This document shows, in pieces, positions 61,604 to 64,000 of a stretch of DNA of 64,000 nucleotides. Each line of letters starts with the position of its first letter. Positions within the stretch are counted from its first letter, which is position 1. The notes below the pieces were generated by a model, which was given only the letters and a program-made list of their open reading frames with translations, had not been told where the DNA came from and did not search any database. Made by a program: the position numbers and the translations under genes. Source of the stretch: Aurantibrevibacter litoralis (GTDB lineage: Bacteria > Bacteroidota > Bacteroidia > Flavobacteriales > Flavobacteriaceae); assembly GCF_034651555.1 (NCBI RefSeq), contig NZ_JAYEEQ010000021.1, forward strand, positions 3,626 to 67,625. Direction: 5' to 3'.

Positions 61604-63586
61604 ATGAAATATTTGATAATCATACTGTTTGTTTTTGTAGGTTCAACACTATTTGCGCAAGAAGATTCCATACCCCCGGTGAGCAAAACGGATACGCTAC
61701 TTAAAAAGAAAATTCCGCAAAAGAAAATACCGCAGAAAAACGATTCTATTCGTGAGATTACAGTAGAAAACTACAAAATAATATCATTTAAAAGGGACAC
61801 CACCTTTTTAGATAGTTCGCTTACGATACAAAAGGAATACAAGTACAATTATTTGCGAAAAGACGACTTCGAATTAATGCCCTTTGCGAATGTTGGGCAA
61901 CCCTACAATAAATTAGGGGTCACTTTGACACGTTCGCAAAGCTACCCTACCATAGGTGCCAGAGCCAAGCACCTTAATTATATGGAGATAGAGGATATAG
62001 ACTATTACAATGTAGCCACTCCACTAACCGAACTTATGTTTAAGACCACTTTTGAACAAGGGCAGCTTTTGGACGCTTGGCTAACCTTTAATACCTCGCC
62101 TAGGCTAAATTTTTCCATAGCGTATAAAGGGTTTCGGTCTTTAGGTAAATTTCAGCACAGTCAGTCAGAATCCGGAAATTTCAGGACTACTACCAACTAT
62201 TTGTCCAAGAATGGAAGATATGCCTTGCGTGGTCATATTGTGGTAAATGATATCGAAAATCAGGAAAATGGAGGCTTGGCGAACAAAGAAGTTCAGTTTG
62301 AATCGGGCGACCCGGAATTTAGAGATCGAACGCGCTTGGATGTCGTTTTTAGTAATGCCGATAACCGGGTACTTGGTAAACGGTATTATGCAGAGCACAC
62401 CTACAGAGTCTTAGGAAAGGATAGAGATTCCCTCAATAAGCAAGCAACAGCGTTCCGTATTGGGCATCGGTTTAATTTTGAGACCAAGTTCTATCAATTT
62501 AAACAAAGTGCAGCAAATCCGTTTTTTGGCAGTGCTTTTTTAAATAGTATCAATGACAAGGCAACACTAAAAACCACCTATAACCAATTTCAAGGAGAGT
62601 TTGTAAACCCTATTTTAGGGAAGTTAACGGGGCTTATTAGTATTTACAGTTATGATTATTTTTTTGACAGTATTTTGGTTACCGATACAGAACAAATTCA
62701 AAATCAACTCCAAGGGGAGGAAATAGCTATTGGAGGAAATTATGAAAAACGCATAGGAGGCTTTCAATTAAAGGGAAATTTGAGCTATACCGTCTCCGGA
62801 GAATTAACAGGAAATACGTTTGATGCTACAGCGAGTTACAATTTAAACGCCCATAATAGGGTCAGGTTTGGCATATACTCTTCCTCTAATATGCCCGATT
62901 TCAATTTTTTACTCTATCAAAGCGATTATCAAAATTATAATTGGCAAAACAACCGAAGTTTCTATAAAGAAAGAGTAAATGGATTGGAATTTAATTTTGA
63001 AAGCATGCGATGGGGAACTCTCAATGCCAACTACACCACTGTAGATAATTACAGTTATTTTAAATCCGAAGCCACTCAGGAACAAGTGGCAAATGGGCAA
63101 GAAAATGCCTTTGTAAAACCCTTTCAAAGCAGTGGCATAAATTACCTTAAAGTAAAATACGAAAAGGAATTTAAATGGGGCATGTTCGCATTAAACAATA
63201 CGGTAATGTATCAAAATGTATCACAAAGCAGCAATGTGCTCAATGTGCCCGAATTGGTAACACGAAATACACTCTATTTTTCTAGCGATGTTTTTAAAAG
63301 AGCAATGTATTTGCAAACAGGCATCACTTTTAAGTATTTTTCCGAATACAATATGGATGCCTACAATCCGCTATTAGGCGAATTCTATGTGCAGGAAAAC
63401 GAAAAGTTAGGTGGTTTTCCTATGCTCGATTTTTTTATCAATGCAAGAGTAAAGCAGACTAGAATATTTCTTAAGGCAGAACATTTTAATTCCTCTTTTA
63501 CGGGATTTAATTTTTATTCGGCACCCAATTATCCCTACCGAGATTTCGTGATTCGTTTTGGGTTGGTATGGAATTTTTTCTCCTAA
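61604..63586 (+). CDS. Putative outer-membrane porin
   Basis: 660 residues from the ATG at 61604. Signal peptide MKYLIIILFVFVGSTLFAQ, a short Pro/Lys-rich linker (DTLLKKKIPQKKIPQK) and then a long beta-rich barrel (FNTSPRLNFSIAYKGFRSL; NYNWQNNRSFYKERVNGLEF) ending in VWNFFS, close to an aromatic C-terminus. It matches the putative porin family of Bacteroidota; the substrate is unknown. It lies just before the rRNA operon. Confidence 0.82.
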   Translation: MKYLIIILFVFVGSTLFAQEDSIPPVSKTDTLLKKKIPQKKIPQKNDSIREITVENYKIISFKRDTTFLDSSLTIQKEYKYNYLRKDDFELMPFANVGQPYNKLGVTLTRSQSYPTIGARAKHLNYMEIEDIDYYNVATPLTELMFKTTFEQGQLLDAWLTFNTSPRLNFSIAYKGFRSLGKFQHSQSESGNFRTTTNYLSKNGRYALRGHIVVNDIENQENGGLANKEVQFESGDPEFRDRTRLDVVFSNADNRVLGKRYYAEHTYRVLGKDRDSLNKQATAFRIGHRFNFETKFYQFKQSAANPFFGSAFLNSINDKATLKTTYNQFQGEFVNPILGKLTGLISIYSYDYFFDSILVTDTEQIQNQLQGEEIAIGGNYEKRIGGFQLKGNLSYTVSGELTGNTFDATASYNLNAHNRVRFGIYSSSNMPDFNFLLYQSDYQNYNWQNNRSFYKERVNGLEFNFESMRWGTLNANYTTVDNYSYFKSEATQEQVANGQENAFVKPFQSSGINYLKVKYEKEFKWGMFALNNTVMYQNVSQSSNVLNVPELVTRNTLYFSSDVFKRAMYLQTGITFKYFSEYNMDAYNPLLGEFYVQENEKLGGFPMLDFFINARVKQTRIFLKAEHFNSSFTGFNFYSAPNYPYRDFVIRFGLVWNFFS

Positions 63587-63768
63587 TAGGTGCTTTAGTA
63601 GCGAATTAATATGCCGATACGCGCCTCGGGTTTCATTAAAATTAACTTTTTTTGAAAAAATAAAGGGCGATTTGGTACGATGTTTTAAAATAAATAATTA
63701 AATATTTACTGATAAACAGAGTGTTACGCATCCTAAAAATAATGTTGAAAATTATTTTCATTTTGATG

Positions 63769-63799
63769 TTGTGAAACCAAAAAAACGATATTATATTTG
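63769..63799 (+). promoter_or_regulatory. Promoter of the rRNA operon
   Basis: TTG (63769-63771), 20-base spacer, TATATTTG (63792-63799). The 16S sequence starts about 140 bases further on; the region between should hold leader and processing stems. The gap 63587-63938 contains this promoter and the leader. Confidence 0.65.
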
Positions 63800-63938
63800 C
63801 ACCCGCTTTAAGGCAGAGATGTTTAGGGTGAGGGATTATAAAAGTTCATTTGACATATTGTAAAGACAGAAATTAAATCGAGACGATGAGCGGGATATTT
63901 TGGTAGTTTTTGAGTAAAGAGAAATTATTTAAGAATTA

Positions 63939-64000
63939 ACGATGAAGAGTTTGATCCTGGCTCAGGATGAACGCTAGCGGCAGGCCTAACACATGCAAGT
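63939..64000 (+). rRNA. rrs: 16S ribosomal RNA, 5' end (partial)
   Basis: GAAGAGTTTGATCCTGGCTC, then CAGGATGAACGCTAGCGGCA, is the standard 16S 5' end, with the Bacteroidota-typical AGCGGCAGGCCTAACACATG. Only the first 62 or so bases are in the window. Confidence 0.97.

Overview
The window is chromosomal DNA from a member of the Bacteroidota, most likely a marine Flavobacteriaceae. Evidence: AT-rich sequence, many promoters of the TAnnTTTG type placed just before start codons, almost no Shine-Dalgarno sequences, a GldA-type ABC ATPase, SusD/T9SS-era lipoproteins beginning C-S-N-D-D-D, a split methionine synthase, a DUF5686 outer-membrane protein, and a 16S rRNA 5' end typical of the group.

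Layout. 1-4.5 kb: divergent etfB (partial) and pdhB separated by a promoter region with a 24-bp perfect palindrome, then a DUF5686 protein. 4.8-7.9 kb: soluble (ppa) and membrane (hppA) pyrophosphatases. 8-16.3 kb: a deoxynucleoside kinase, then methionine/SAM genes: metK behind an unassigned structured leader, a SAM-I riboswitch before a three-enzyme MetX-aspartokinase-homoserine dehydrogenase fusion, and metZ behind another unassigned structured leader. 16.8-25.2 kb: an Rrf2 regulator and assimilatory sulfate reduction (cysH, cysD, cysN, siroheme sulfite reductase, cobA, met8-like, FNR-like reductase). Two identical-spacing CCTAT-N7-ATAGG palindromes sit in front of cysH and the sulfite reductase. 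25.3-31.1 kb: a second SAM-I riboswitch and a metH(N)-S23-metH(C)-orf-metF operon. 31.2-39.2 kb: envelope genes (PagL-like, DUF2807, serine hydrolase, YtxH/holin-like/DUF1328/lipoprotein cluster), an AraC regulator and gldA. 39.3-43.7 kb: pheA-aminotransferase-tyrA-DAHP synthase/chorismate mutase operon behind a clear ribosome-mediated attenuator whose leader peptide is packed with Phe, Tyr and Trp. 43.7-44.3 kb: nested dispersed repeats. 44.4-50 kb: DUF2807, hydrolase, rsgA, dtd, MazG-like, aroA. 50-61.3 kb (minus strand): lipoproteins, a collagen-like lipoprotein pseudogene with two in-frame stops, an OmpA-family gene, two LES-type lipoproteins, a hybrid sensor/AraC regulator and rnhB. 61.6-64 kb: a putative porin and the start of an rRNA operon.

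How it fits together. Most of the first half is one sulfur-to-methionine programme: sulfate to sulfide (cys genes, siroheme), sulfide plus acylated homoserine to homocysteine (MetX domain, MetZ), homocysteine to methionine (split MetH, MetF) and on to SAM (MetK). It appears to be controlled by RNA leaders of at least three architectures plus an Rrf2 protein. The aromatic operon adds a fourth cis-RNA mechanism. The most interesting candidates for something undescribed are the metK and metZ leaders, the shared P1-strand-switching platform of the two SAM-I riboswitches, the Rrf2 operator pair, and the aromatic attenuator. No CRISPR array, transposase, prophage or tRNA gene was seen.
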